The notes under the pieces are model-generated. The model did not search any database and had not been told where the DNA came from. It saw only the letters and a program-made list of their open reading frames with translations. Shown in pieces: positions 7,067-15,272 of a stretch of DNA of 20,782 bases. Made by a program: the position numbers and the translations under genes. Numbering within the stretch: the stretch's first letter is position 1; each line of letters begins with the position of its first letter. The DNA comes from a virus. Location of the stretch: positions 1 through 20,782 of IMG/VR virus record IMGVR_UViG_3300010299_003042. One strand, given 5' to 3'.

Positions 7067-7342
7067 ATGACAAAAGATAAAGAACAAGTTGAAGAAACTC
7101 AAGCCGCAGAAGCGCCAGCACAAGAGGCTGCTCCTCAAGAACCAGTTAATATTACTATTGCTGACATGCAGGCTTTGGTTAACTTGATCGATGTGGCTAG
7201 TTCAAGAGGTGCGTTCAGAGGCCCAGAACTTACAGCAGTTGGCACATTGTATACTAAACTTGCAACATTCTTACAACAAGTAGTAGGCGCGGCACAGGCT
7301 CAGCAAGAAGCCGAAAAGCCAGAGGAAGCCGACGCAAGTTAA
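7067..7342 (+). CDS. Unknown acidic 91-residue protein
   Basis: Both ends are disordered and rich in Glu, Ala and Gln (about 1-26 and 76-91). The core ITIADMQALVNLIDVASSRG (29-48) and the following TAVGTLYTKLATFLQQ look like two or three amphipathic helices. No cysteine or known motif is present. An excellent ribosome site (TAAGGAG) precedes ATG. It is the first gene of a run of three, followed by AAGGAG and the next ATG. Its function is unknown; the composition suggests a small helical oligomer or adaptor. Confidence 0.8.
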   Translation: MTKDKEQVEETQAAEAPAQEAAPQEPVNITIADMQALVNLIDVASSRGAFRGPELTAVGTLYTKLATFLQQVVGAAQAQQEAEKPEEADAS

Positions 7343-7355
7343 GGAGAATTAACAA

Positions 7356-7997
7356 ATGGCAATGAGAAAACATATGGGTAGATTAGTTTCTACCGGTAAG
7401 AAAGTAGCAGTAGTTTTTCGTTATATCTACGACGAAAATGGTAATGTTAGCGATTCATCAAATGCATTAGTAGTAGATACAGATGCCCTACCAAACATGT
7501 GGATGGATGCATTTATGGCGGCAGTTGATAGTACAGAAGGTCAGGATACTATCAATTTTTATGAAGTAGCAATGAGAAAAACACTACCGGATGGTAGGTT
7601 TATTCTTCCTGCACTTATGCAAGAAGGTCGCATGCGTAAAGTTCGAACCAATGATGTTATGATGGAGCCGGATAATCAAGTAAGAATTCTATTAAGCGAC
7701 TTAAATGAGCAACTAGATAGAATTGCACAAGGATTGGGCGAAGCAGAAGGGACACTAACAACGCAATCTGCAACAGAAATCGTTAATCAACGAGAACAAG
7801 CAGGGGCAGGCGACATTGGCGAAAATGCTAACGAATCTAGAGCATATCAATTAAGAACTCAAGCAAATATGCTAAGAGCAGATGCTGACAGGCTAGAAGC
7901 AGAAGCAGAACAGTTGCATCCTTTAGCAGAAAAACCAAGACGCGGCCGTCCACCTAAACAAGCACAGGTAGAAGAAACGGCTGATGTCGCGGGATGA
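7356..7997 (+). CDS. Unknown 213-residue protein with AT-hook-like tail
   Basis: The N-terminal half (about 1-110) is a mixed alpha/beta domain (MGRLVSTGKKVAVVFRYIYD at 7-26) that I do not recognise. A helical, Ala/Glu-rich segment follows (about 112-192), with a likely coiled coil in AYQLRTQANMLRADADRLEA. The tail has PRRGRPPK near 194-201, close to the AT-hook core RGRP that binds the minor groove of AT-rich DNA. DNA binding is therefore plausible but rests on this motif alone. AAGGAG lies before ATG, and the next gene overlaps its end by 14 bases. Confidence 0.78.
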   Translation: MAMRKHMGRLVSTGKKVAVVFRYIYDENGNVSDSSNALVVDTDALPNMWMDAFMAAVDSTEGQDTINFYEVAMRKTLPDGRFILPALMQEGRMRKVRTNDVMMEPDNQVRILLSDLNEQLDRIAQGLGEAEGTLTTQSATEIVNQREQAGAGDIGENANESRAYQLRTQANMLRADADRLEAEAEQLHPLAEKPRRGRPPKQAQVEETADVAG

Positions 7998-8286
7998 TAA
8001 ACACGACTTTGGTAAATTTTTAGCAGAAATAGTTGCTAAACAAGTACCAGTTAACTTTGTTTCAAGTGTTACTGTTATTTTCAAAAACGGTAAACGTTCA
8101 AGGTTAACTAAAGATGATTTAATGCATCCTTTACCATTACAAGGTGGTTTAACTTGGGAAAAGGTTGAGGAAGGATTTGAAGGGGTTGAAAACGTTGAGA
8201 TACACATTGATCTAAATGCGCTAGGCGAACACATTATAACAGAAACAGACTCGCTTTTAGATAAACATTTTAACGAAGACGACTAA
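7984..8286 (+). CDS. Unknown 100-residue protein
   Basis: The gene starts inside the end of its predecessor, suggesting translational coupling. The small acidic product has strands VPVNFVSSVTVIFKNGKR (22-39) and VENVEIHIDLNAL, no cysteines and no signal peptide. The family is not recognised. Sharing a promoter with the two genes before it suggests a joint role. A hairpin terminator follows after about 45 bases. Confidence 0.75.
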   Translation: MSRDDKHDFGKFLAEIVAKQVPVNFVSSVTVIFKNGKRSRLTKDDLMHPLPLQGGLTWEKVEEGFEGVENVEIHIDLNALGEHIITETDSLLDKHFNEDD

Positions 8287-8330
8287 CATTGTTGCTATAA
8301 TCATTTGTTGAAGTTAATAATCTCCTAGGT

Positions 8331-8359
8331 AGTCCCCTGGTAACAGGGGACTAATTTTA
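8331..8359 (+). terminator. Hairpin terminator before the DHFR gene
   Basis: AGTCCCCTG (8331-8339) and CAGGGGACT (8344-8352) form a perfect 9-bp stem with loop GTAA, followed by AATTTTA. The T-run is short but the stem is strong. It ends two bases before the DHFR ATG, so it could also affect initiation of that gene. Confidence 0.7.
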
Positions 8360-8361
8360 CC

Positions 8362-8898
8362 ATGATTAATTTAATACTAGCAACAGACAATAAAGGCGGA
8401 ATAGGATATAAAGGTAAATTGCCATGGCCTGTTTTACAGCAGGATATGCAAAGATTTAAAGAACTTACTACAAATAATATTTGCATTATGGGTAGTAATA
8501 CGTGGCATAGTTTGCCAAACAAGCCGCTTCCTAACAGAGTCAATGTAGTTCTTTCTACACAGGATTACGAACTTTTTCCTAAAGCAAATTTAGTAGCGCC
8601 GAGCGATGCAGATGTAAGTGCTGAAAACCTTATTCCGGGTCTTTTAAAAATTTTCAAAAGAGAATGGCCTACTAAAGATATTTTTGTTATTGGCGGTAAA
8701 AACGTATACAAAGACTGGATTGCTTTTGCAGATTATATTTATCTTACACGAATACAAGAAAGTTACGACTGTGATGTATTTGTTGATTTGTCAAATTTAT
8801 TAAATAACTGTGCATTGGTTAAAGATACTGTAGTGTCTGATGATACTATAAGTTACATTATGCAAGAATATAAATGCAATAATTTGCAGGGAGAATAA
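8362..8898 (+). CDS. Dihydrofolate reductase
   Basis: This 178-residue DHFR reduces dihydrofolate to tetrahydrofolate with NADPH, regenerating the cofactor used up by thymidylate synthase two genes downstream. Visible landmarks are the N-terminal strand and Met20-like loop (INLILATDNKGGIGYKGKLPW), Trp22, the acidic active-site residue Asp28, the NADPH-binding stretch ICIMGSNTWHSLP (40-52) and FVIGGKNVY with the Gly111-Gly112 turn. It is a complete single-domain enzyme. T4-type phages commonly carry the DHFR/ThyA pair. No promoter consensus is seen directly before it, and the strong hairpin sits immediately upstream of the ATG, so its expression source is unclear. Confidence 0.93.
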   Translation: MINLILATDNKGGIGYKGKLPWPVLQQDMQRFKELTTNNICIMGSNTWHSLPNKPLPNRVNVVLSTQDYELFPKANLVAPSDADVSAENLIPGLLKIFKREWPTKDIFVIGGKNVYKDWIAFADYIYLTRIQESYDCDVFVDLSNLLNNCALVKDTVVSDDTISYIMQEYKCNNLQGE

Positions 8899-8899
8899 A

Positions 8900-9523
8900 A
8901 TGGAATTCGTTATGCCATCATTAGTGGCAAGTTGGGAATATGCTATAGTACTATTAGTCGCAGTAGCAGGTATTGCTGTGGCTGTACAACAAAAGAAGAA
9001 AAAGAAGAAAAAGAAAGCGGCGGCTCCTGCTCCTACAGCACCAGTTGTAGAAACAGAAACTAGCACAAACTTTGTACCACCGCCGTTAGACTTAAACAAT
9101 GTAAACTGGTTACATACAAATGTAGGTAATTGGGCAGAAACTGGATCGTTAGATGTTACCTTTCCTCGTCCTGGCGTTATAAGCCTCAACTCGTGGATAA
9201 TAGATACTTGGCCTGCTACAACTATTAAACATACTTCTGGAACAAAGGACATACAAGTAAATGCTAATCCGTGGGTATTTGTGTACATGAATAACCAATG
9301 GCATGCAGGAACATGGGAATGGTTTGTAGTTGGTAACCATGAAAAGAACTGTAAGAACGTTGCAGGTGACCATATTAAGCAACCTCCGTTACAGAATTGG
9401 CGCCCAAAGAAAGGTGAGACCGTTTACTTTATGGTATCGGCACTAGCAAGAAACGGCGGTGATGTAAATGTTAAAGAAAGAACTAACATTGTAAAAATTA
9501 CCTGGCCAGACTATTATACATGA
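8900..9523 (+). CDS. Membrane-anchored protein with poly-lysine stretch
   Basis: One base separates this gene from the DHFR stop, and its end overlaps the ThyA start by ATGA. The N terminus has one hydrophobic segment (about 13-29), then eight consecutive lysines (32-39) and an Ala/Pro linker to about 60. A Trp-rich beta domain follows (60-207), with NPWVFVYMNNQW and WEWFVVGNHEKN and one cysteine near 151. By the positive-inside rule the poly-lysine should hold the domain in the cytoplasm, yet the domain looks like an extracellular or carbohydrate-binding fold. Its family and topology are uncertain. Ribosome site GGGAG precedes ATG. Confidence 0.75.
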   Translation: MEFVMPSLVASWEYAIVLLVAVAGIAVAVQQKKKKKKKKAAAPAPTAPVVETETSTNFVPPPLDLNNVNWLHTNVGNWAETGSLDVTFPRPGVISLNSWIIDTWPATTIKHTSGTKDIQVNANPWVFVYMNNQWHAGTWEWFVVGNHEKNCKNVAGDHIKQPPLQNWRPKKGETVYFMVSALARNGGDVNVKERTNIVKITWPDYYT

Positions 9524-10452
9524 TTATGATTAAAGAGTATCCTAAACTTGTACCTTATACAGGGTTTCCTGATTATCCTAAATCTGATGGTACTCCTTTT
9601 CCTGTACAGGAACTACAATATATACGCCTATTGCGTCTACTTTGGGCGCAGGGTGTAGATAAAGAAAGCCGCACCGGAATCAAAACAAAAAGCACGTTTG
9701 GATTACAAATGCGTTTTGATTTAAGAGACTCGTTTCCTGTTCTCACTACAAAGAAAATAGCATTTAAATCTGTTGTAAGTGAATTGCTTTGGATGATAGA
9801 AGGTAGCGGTGACGAACGTCGTCTTGCTGAAATATTGCACGGTAGTAGAGATCCAAAGTATAAAACTATTTGGACTGCTAATGCACAAGCAGACTATTGG
9901 AGAAAACGTGCCAGAAGACCAGGCGACTTAGGTCGTATATATGGAGTACAATGGCGTAGATGGTTAAACAACAATGAAAAGATAGACCAACTTGCTACAT
10001 TAATTGAAAACATTAAAACAGATCCAGACAGCAGAAGACACATTCTTAGTGCATGGAATGTAGGCGATTTAGATTTTATGGCGTTGCCTCCTTGCCATGT
10101 AATGTCTCAGTTTTATGTTCATAACGGTGAACTTAGTTGTCAGTTATATCAACGCTCGGCAGACTTTTTTATTGGTGTTCCTTTTAATATAGCAAGTTAT
10201 AGTTTATTAACATGCATGATAGCACAAGTATGCGGTTTAAAGCCTCATGAGTTTATTTGGAGTGGCGGCGATTGTCACATATATCACGATCACGGAAAAG
10301 CAGTACAAGAACAAATACAGAGAGTCTGCGAGAATCCGCCAACACTTTGGCTAAACGAAGATATAAAAAATATTGACGATTTTAAAATGGATGATATAAA
10401 GTTAGTCAATTACAACCCACAACCCGCTATTAAAGCATCAATGGCTGTCTAA
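9520..10452 (+). CDS. thyA: Thymidylate synthase (ThyA type)
   Basis: The 310-residue enzyme methylates dUMP to dTMP with methylene-tetrahydrofolate. Signature pieces are RTGIKTKSTFG (51-61), the FDLRDSFPVLTTKK motif, the RIYGVQWRRW segment, the phosphate-binding DSRRHILSAWN (170-180), catalytic Cys192 in PPCHVMSQFYV, QRSADFFIGVPFNIASY and GGDCHIYHDH. All key residues are present. It is a little longer than bacterial ThyA, with a roughly 30-residue N-terminal extension. It overlaps the preceding gene by four bases and works with the DHFR of the same operon. Its last 15 bases overlap, tail to tail, the end of a leftward radical SAM gene, and no terminator lies between them. Confidence 0.95.
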   Translation: MIMIKEYPKLVPYTGFPDYPKSDGTPFPVQELQYIRLLRLLWAQGVDKESRTGIKTKSTFGLQMRFDLRDSFPVLTTKKIAFKSVVSELLWMIEGSGDERRLAEILHGSRDPKYKTIWTANAQADYWRKRARRPGDLGRIYGVQWRRWLNNNEKIDQLATLIENIKTDPDSRRHILSAWNVGDLDFMALPPCHVMSQFYVHNGELSCQLYQRSADFFIGVPFNIASYSLLTCMIAQVCGLKPHEFIWSGGDCHIYHDHGKAVQEQIQRVCENPPTLWLNEDIKNIDDFKMDDIKLVNYNPQPAIKASMAV

Positions 10453-11673
10453 TAAACTTTTAAACTCTGGCACTACGTCAATAAAACTTTCGCCACGTGC
10501 TTTATCTAGTTTAGTTGTAAAATCAGCAAAATTTGGTAGCAAGTGAGATAAATCTGCGGAATTCATGTAGTTACAAAGTTGATTCCAACTTTGTTTTTGC
10601 TTTTCAGTAGGGCCGTTATCCCACAGTTTTTCCATTACAAGTTCTTTACAGTTTTTATTTAATATAGGCAGACTAAGAAACTCTGGCGTGGCAACATGTG
10701 TATGATTTAACCATGCTTTATCACTAAATTTATCTTTATAATGTTTATCCATCATTTCTGCCCACCAACTAGTTATGTTAGGCACGTCGAGAATATTATA
10801 AACTGATATCGTCGGCCGTGTTCCTACTCTAACTGGCATCCAATGACTTAACTCCATTAATGTTCTTACTACCTCCTTTACTACTTTAAATTTTGTTGGG
10901 TGTCTAACATATTCAATTACAGGACCAATTCCGTCTAAACTAGTTGCAAATTCTATGTGTTTAAAGTGAGACCACAAGTCAATTAATTCTGCTTTAGGCA
11001 TAACAGTTAAGTTTGTGCTATAGTTTAGATAGACGTGTTTCGCTTGATCTAATTCTACTAGTTTATACAATATTTCTTTATACTCTGGCATAATAAAAGG
11101 TTCGCCGCCAGTCATTTTTAAATGCCTAATGTTTGGTAGTATAGGTTCAAGTTTTTTTAAATCAATTGTTCTAGGTTCTGGGTTTTCCTTAATAAACTGC
11201 GGTATGTTTTCTGGCTTCCAGTCAATATAGTCTTTAACTAATTCCCAATCTTGATACCAATTTGTACTAAAGTAAGGGCCGCACATACGACAGCGTATGT
11301 TACAGCGATTGTTAAAACTTAACTCTAACCATGTAATCTTTGGGTTATCTATATCCAAATCGTGGTGCAAGTCGCCGAGCAAATCTATATCTCTATTATA
11401 GTTTTGCCTAATACTAAGTCGTTTATTACTATCTTCTTCTTGCCAGCATTTTAAACAACCAGGGTTCCTTCTGCCTTCGAGCATGTCTTTGCGTAACGAA
11501 GTTTGAAAATCCCCGTTGAATACATCTAAAATGCTTTTTTCTCGTATATTGTTTTCTTTGGGGATTGTGCCGCTTAGAAAACGACAGCAAGGTTTTACAT
11601 TACCGTTTGGTCCTAAAAATTGATGGTTCCATCCAAGAGAACAAAACGTATCACTGGGCCATTTCATAGCCAT
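10438..11673 (-). CDS. Radical SAM enzyme with N-terminal twitch-like cluster domain (copy 1)
   Basis: The radical SAM core has C124-NIR-C128-RM-C131 for the 4Fe-4S cluster that cleaves S-adenosylmethionine, and GGEP at 189-192 for SAM binding. An N-terminal domain holds C11, C29-C30, C73 and C76, the pattern of an auxiliary iron-sulfur (twitch) domain placed before the core, as in the N-terminal-twitch radical SAM family. The C terminus ends in a VVPEFKSLL-type tail also seen in the copy at 17419. The cysteine positions match that copy almost residue for residue. The start overlaps the preceding leftward gene by 23 bases; ATG at codon 3 is possible. Substrate unknown; peptide or sugar modification is plausible. 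Confidence 0.88.
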   Translation of the reverse strand: MAMKWPSDTFCSLGWNHQFLGPNGNVKPCCRFLSGTIPKENNIREKSILDVFNGDFQTSLRKDMLEGRRNPGCLKCWQEEDSNKRLSIRQNYNRDIDLLGDLHHDLDIDNPKITWLELSFNNRCNIRCRMCGPYFSTNWYQDWELVKDYIDWKPENIPQFIKENPEPRTIDLKKLEPILPNIRHLKMTGGEPFIMPEYKEILYKLVELDQAKHVYLNYSTNLTVMPKAELIDLWSHFKHIEFATSLDGIGPVIEYVRHPTKFKVVKEVVRTLMELSHWMPVRVGTRPTISVYNILDVPNITSWWAEMMDKHYKDKFSDKAWLNHTHVATPEFLSLPILNKNCKELVMEKLWDNGPTEKQKQSWNQLCNYMNSADLSHLLPNFADFTTKLDKARGESFIDVVPEFKSLLDSH

Positions 11674-12781
11674 TTAGATAAAACCGTTGTGCGTTAGATG
11701 TTCCAATTTTGCTACTAAATTCGTAGTCTGATCCGCATGTTCTACCACACGTATGTAATTTTGCATTGTTATCTTGCATTTTGTTTTGCCAACTTTGCTC
11801 GAGCTGTTGACCGAGCCAACTATGTTCTAACACTTCTTGTATTGTATGATGTCGTAAAGAGTTAAAGTTTGTTTCATAATTGCCTAGCAGTTTTTGTAAT
11901 TGATTCGCTTGTATATTATTATCGCCAGTAAAATACATAGGTGCTCCTGTCCAGCAACACGGCCACATTCTTGCGGTGAAGTCAATATAAATTGATTTTA
12001 ATTCTTGCGATTTACAACTTATAGTCGTAGCATCTACATAACTTTCCCAATTACCATATTTTTCTATAATTGCATCAAATTTAGATACGTTTTCATTTTC
12101 TTTATCTGATATAGTATGAATTGACTCTTGTGTTTTTTTATTGTAAACATTTTCTGTATCTCGCGACATACTATTTAAAAATTCATTATTGGCTATAAAT
12201 CTACTTGTGTTTTTAAATACAATTTGTCTAAACCCTAAATCCTTTGCTAGATTATATGCTTCTTCTATTTGATGCTTGTTATGATCGAATATTAGATAAT
12301 CCCATCGGGCATTGCCTCCTGCTTCAATAAACGCTTTAACATTTTTCATAATAATTTTCCAATCGCTATTAACACGATACAAGTGGTTTGTATCTTCTAA
12401 CCCGTCAATTGAAAAATGAACAAAGTCGTGTTCTCGGTTAAATATACTAGAAAGTCCGCGCCACCAGTCTGGTTTTCTAGCACTCCCGTTAGTAAATAGC
12501 TGCATGGATTGTACTCCGGAATATCTTAACCAATACGCGCATTCTACCCATGTACTACTTGCAATGCTATCGCCATAACTACCGCACCAGTATACGTTTT
12601 TAATTTGTGGAGCAAAATCTTCAGTAAAAATATGCTGATAGTCTTTTAATGTTAGTTCAGTTAATGGTAAATCTGGGTTAACTTTGCCGTTGACTACCCG
12701 TGCACATTGTGGGCACAGTAAATTACATTTACTTGTGTGTTCCATGTGTACAGATGTAATATCGCTTTGAGTTAAATACAT
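11651..12781 (-). CDS. Radical SAM enzyme with C-terminal twitch/SPASM-like cysteines (copy 2)
   Basis: The radical SAM motif lies near the N terminus: C19-NLL-C23-PQ-C26. Where most relatives have GGEP, this protein has CGSYGD (66-71). DFVHFSIDGLEDTNHLYR (119-136) is a typical inner strand and loop. The C-terminal part carries C256, C275-C276, C345 and C349, which suggests an auxiliary iron-sulfur cluster of twitch/SPASM type. The next leftward copy (12806-13939) has the same order and near-equal spacing, so the two arose by duplication. A late promoter box lies seven bases before the ATG and no Shine-Dalgarno is present. SPASM/twitch enzymes often modify peptides, but no precursor is evident. 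Confidence 0.87.
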   Translation of the reverse strand: MYLTQSDITSVHMEHTSKCNLLCPQCARVVNGKVNPDLPLTELTLKDYQHIFTEDFAPQIKNVYWCGSYGDSIASSTWVECAYWLRYSGVQSMQLFTNGSARKPDWWRGLSSIFNREHDFVHFSIDGLEDTNHLYRVNSDWKIIMKNVKAFIEAGGNARWDYLIFDHNKHQIEEAYNLAKDLGFRQIVFKNTSRFIANNEFLNSMSRDTENVYNKKTQESIHTISDKENENVSKFDAIIEKYGNWESYVDATTISCKSQELKSIYIDFTARMWPCCWTGAPMYFTGDNNIQANQLQKLLGNYETNFNSLRHHTIQEVLEHSWLGQQLEQSWQNKMQDNNAKLHTCGRTCGSDYEFSSKIGTSNAQRFYLNGYEMAQ

Positions 12782-12788
12782 ATATAAT

Positions 12789-12796
12789 TATTTATA
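12789..12796 (-). promoter_or_regulatory. T4-type late promoter box TATAAATA
   Basis: On the leftward strand an exact TATAAATA ends seven bases before the ATG at 12781, inside the 24-base gap after the upstream gene stop. The transcript would be almost leaderless. Confidence 0.7.
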
Positions 12797-12805
12797 TGCT
12801 TTGAT

Positions 12806-13939
12806 TTAATTAAACTTGGTGCAGGTAACGGAGCAAAGTTCTAATCTGCGATTATTTTCCCAACTTTTAACTAGTTCTCGGTGAAACCATTCGTGCTGAA
12901 GTATCTCATCTAGTGTGTTATATAATATATTGTTAAAATTGCTTCCATATCTACCATGTGTTTCGCTATATAAATTACTGCTATCAGGGTGGTCCCATGG
13001 TTTATCTTTGGGATACCTCATTCCTCCTGTGTGGCAGCAAGGCCAAACTTCTCCATCGAAAGTTAACATAAGTCCTGCTTTTCTGTGCTTCCACCATGAG
13101 CAATCAATTGGTGCACTATTTTTGAATTGTTTAATGTCGTTATTGTATTTTGTTTCCATTAACTTGTCAAATTCTTTTAGTTTTTGTTCTTTAACAGTAG
13201 ATTGGTTATTTACAATGGTATTTTTGTATTTTTTTGTTTCTTCACCTAAGTTGTCGTATTTTTTTACAAAATGATTGATATAAGGTTCTGCATCACTACC
13301 ACCAGTGTCGTTGCTAACTCTGTCGTAGTTGTCTATAGTAAAGAACTTATTAAAACCCATTTTTTTAGATAGTTCTTCAACTTGGTCTTTTTGATGATAA
13401 TTGTGTTCGAATAAAATAAACTGCCAGTCTGCTACTCCGCCTGCTCCTATAAATGCTTCTACATTTTCCATTAAACGTTTCCAAACGACCTGTCTTCGAT
13501 ACAAGTCGTTTGTATCTTCTAGTCCATCTATGCCAAAGGTAACCGAACCTACTCCGTTAAGTGCAAGTGCTAACTCTTTCCACCAGGAAGGATGATTAAC
13601 TCCACCGTTTGTTGCTACTTCTATATATAGTTTACTTCTACCGATCTCTTGTCGTTTGCTATTGTCGTTTGTTTTTTTTAGCCAGTTAATACCTCTGATT
13701 AAATCTGGGTTAAGTATCGGGTCTCCAAAGTTTCCGCAGTATTCTAATCTTTCAATATAGTTTATTGTTTCTGTAAAGAACTTTTCAAAAATTTCCCAGG
13801 ACATATCCTTGATTGGCATATTTTTATTTAAATATTTTCCATTTACATTTCTCGCACAACGCAAACAAAGTGCGTTACACTTTGTAGTATAATCGAGCAT
13901 TAATGTTCTTAAAGAGGTTAGTTCTAAATACGAATACAT
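12806..13939 (-). CDS. Radical SAM enzyme with C-terminal twitch/SPASM-like cysteines (copy 3)
   Basis: The 377-residue product has C21-NAL-C25-LR-C28 and, in place of GGEP, CGNFGDP (68-74). SVTFGIDGLEDTNDLYRR (132-149) matches copy 2. C-terminal cysteines C280, C301-C302, C369 and C373 repeat the layout of copy 2 (C, about 20 residues, CC, about 67, CxxxC). A lysine-rich insert at about 225-272 is unlike copy 2 and probably forms a helix. Copies 2 and 3 are tandem leftward paralogs, each with its own late box. This one shares an overlapping, back-to-back promoter with the rightward radical SAM gene at 13953. Confidence 0.87.
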   Translation of the reverse strand: MYSYLELTSLRTLMLDYTTKCNALCLRCARNVNGKYLNKNMPIKDMSWEIFEKFFTETINYIERLEYCGNFGDPILNPDLIRGINWLKKTNDNSKRQEIGRSKLYIEVATNGGVNHPSWWKELALALNGVGSVTFGIDGLEDTNDLYRRQVVWKRLMENVEAFIGAGGVADWQFILFEHNYHQKDQVEELSKKMGFNKFFTIDNYDRVSNDTGGSDAEPYINHFVKKYDNLGEETKKYKNTIVNNQSTVKEQKLKEFDKLMETKYNNDIKQFKNSAPIDCSWWKHRKAGLMLTFDGEVWPCCHTGGMRYPKDKPWDHPDSSNLYSETHGRYGSNFNNILYNTLDEILQHEWFHRELVKSWENNRRLELCSVTCTKFN

Positions 13940-13946
13940 ATAAATA
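13939..13946 (+). promoter_or_regulatory. T4-type late promoter box (rightward half of a divergent pair)
   Basis: An exact TATAAATA ends six bases before the ATG at 13953. It overlaps the leftward box at 13945-13952, and the shared core ATAAATATTTAT (13940-13951) is a perfect palindrome. Its first base is also the first base of the leftward ATG (13939). Confidence 0.72.
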
Positions 13947-13952
13947 TTTATT
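13945..13952 (-). promoter_or_regulatory. T4-type late promoter box (leftward half of a divergent pair)
   Basis: On the leftward strand this reads AATAAATA, one base off the consensus, and ends five bases before the ATG at 13939. The two opposed genes have only 13 bases between their start codons, all of it promoter. Confidence 0.62.
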
Positions 13953-15272
13953 ATGTCTAATCTTCTTAAAAAGAATACGGTCTTTCTTGAGAAACATCCT
14001 AGTTTTTGTATACTGCCGTATATTCATCTTAGAATGCGCGTACATGAGAAAGCAGAATCCTGCAATGTAAGTTCGTTGTGTTGTAGTGCGGCAGGATGTG
14101 CTAATATTCCCAGCAATGGGTCTCTAAATGACATGCTTCAGCATACTGAGTTTAAACAAGAAAGACAAGCATTTTCTAATAATTTAATACCGGCTGCTTG
14201 TGAAAATGCTTGTAGTTTAAATTACAAAAGCATAACAAAACGAGAAATTTTTAACGACTTATATATTAATAATATTTCGTATGAGGAGGTATTTAACAAA
14301 CCAACAATAAAATTAATTGATTACAACTTTGGAAACGAATGTAACTTGTCTTGTAGAATGTGTTCCACAACATTCAGCGATCAAATTGGATTACTAGCAA
14401 ATAAAGAGACTAGTTCTATAGAAAACACCAGTGAATTAATTAAATTAGGTATTAACGATTTGCGCCCTGATGAAAGTTTGCCTGAAAATATAAAACTACT
14501 TTCATCGGGTAATTTTATAAGAAAACCGTCAACCGGCGATACCGAGTCATTAAAACAGGTTTTGCCTAATTTGCTTGAATTACAGATTTCAGGCGGTGAA
14601 CCTTTTATTAGTAGCGACGTTGAAGATATATTATGTACAGCCATTGATAATAACGATAACCAACATATTACTTTAGAAGTTACCACAAATGGTACAAAGT
14701 TTATAGAAGAAAAGTTAGATATATTCTTAAAGTTTAAAAAAATTCATTTTATTGTTAGCGTTGATGGGATTGGTTCTACTTACGATTATATTAGACATCC
14801 ATTCTCATATAACATATTAGAGAAAAGATTGAAAGACATTGTTCGTTATATTATTGATAATAATTTGCAAGAAAAGGTTAGTTTTGGCTTTGCAAGCGTA
14901 GGTATATTATATAATATTTACAGTTATGCTGAATTACACAAAAGTTTAAACATTATTTTTAAAGAGTTATACGATAGTAGCATGTTGACCCTGATCACAG
15001 GTGTATATGGGCTAGGCGATAATAATCATGCACTATCATGGGATAACATACCTAAGAATATATTAGTAGATGCATTTTCGTCGTATAGCGTTACAGAAAG
15101 CATCTGGTATCAGACCTTTAAAGATTATTTAGATAATCGTTTTTACGAGCCAACAAAAGAAGATATGCAAAAAACAAAAAAACACACGCTATTATTAGAC
15201 AAGTTGTATAATCGCTCATATGAAGACTATTTACATCGAAGCATTGTAAAATATTTAAATTCAATTGACTAA
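13953..15272 (+). CDS. Radical SAM enzyme with N-terminal twitch-like cluster domain (copy 4)
   Basis: The 439-residue protein has the radical SAM motif C130-NLS-C134-RM-C137 and GGEP at 214-217 (ELQISGGEPFI). The N-terminal domain contains C19, C43-C44, C83 and C87, plus C37 and C49, matching the auxiliary-cluster layout of copies 1 and 5 with extra cysteines. VSVDGIGSTYDYIRHP (about 265-280) is the conserved strand and loop after the core. It is the longest of the five. It begins the rightward arm of a divergent cluster and has no Shine-Dalgarno; its late box lies six bases before ATG. A small gene follows after 11 bases. Confidence 0.88.
   Translation: MSNLLKKNTVFLEKHPSFCILPYIHLRMRVHEKAESCNVSSLCCSAAGCANIPSNGSLNDMLQHTEFKQERQAFSNNLIPAACENACSLNYKSITKREIFNDLYINNISYEEVFNKPTIKLIDYNFGNECNLSCRMCSTTFSDQIGLLANKETSSIENTSELIKLGINDLRPDESLPENIKLLSSGNFIRKPSTGDTESLKQVLPNLLELQISGGEPFISSDVEDILCTAIDNNDNQHITLEVTTNGTKFIEEKLDIFLKFKKIHFIVSVDGIGSTYDYIRHPFSYNILEKRLKDIVRYIIDNNLQEKVSFGFASVGILYNIYSYAELHKSLNIIFKELYDSSMLTLITGVYGLGDNNHALSWDNIPKNILVDAFSSYSVTESIWYQTFKDYLDNRFYEPTKEDMQKTKKHTLLLDKLYNRSYEDYLHRSIVKYLNSID

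Noticed and set aside
7630-7655. GTTCGAACC resembling a tRNA T-arm
   Set aside because: It lies inside a well-supported coding region, and no acceptor or anticodon stem can be folded around it. No tRNA was found elsewhere in the window.
8990-9020. Poly-lysine run as a frameshift error or pseudogene sign
   Set aside because: The frame stays open for 170 codons after it and overlaps the ThyA start in the expected way, so the gene appears intact.
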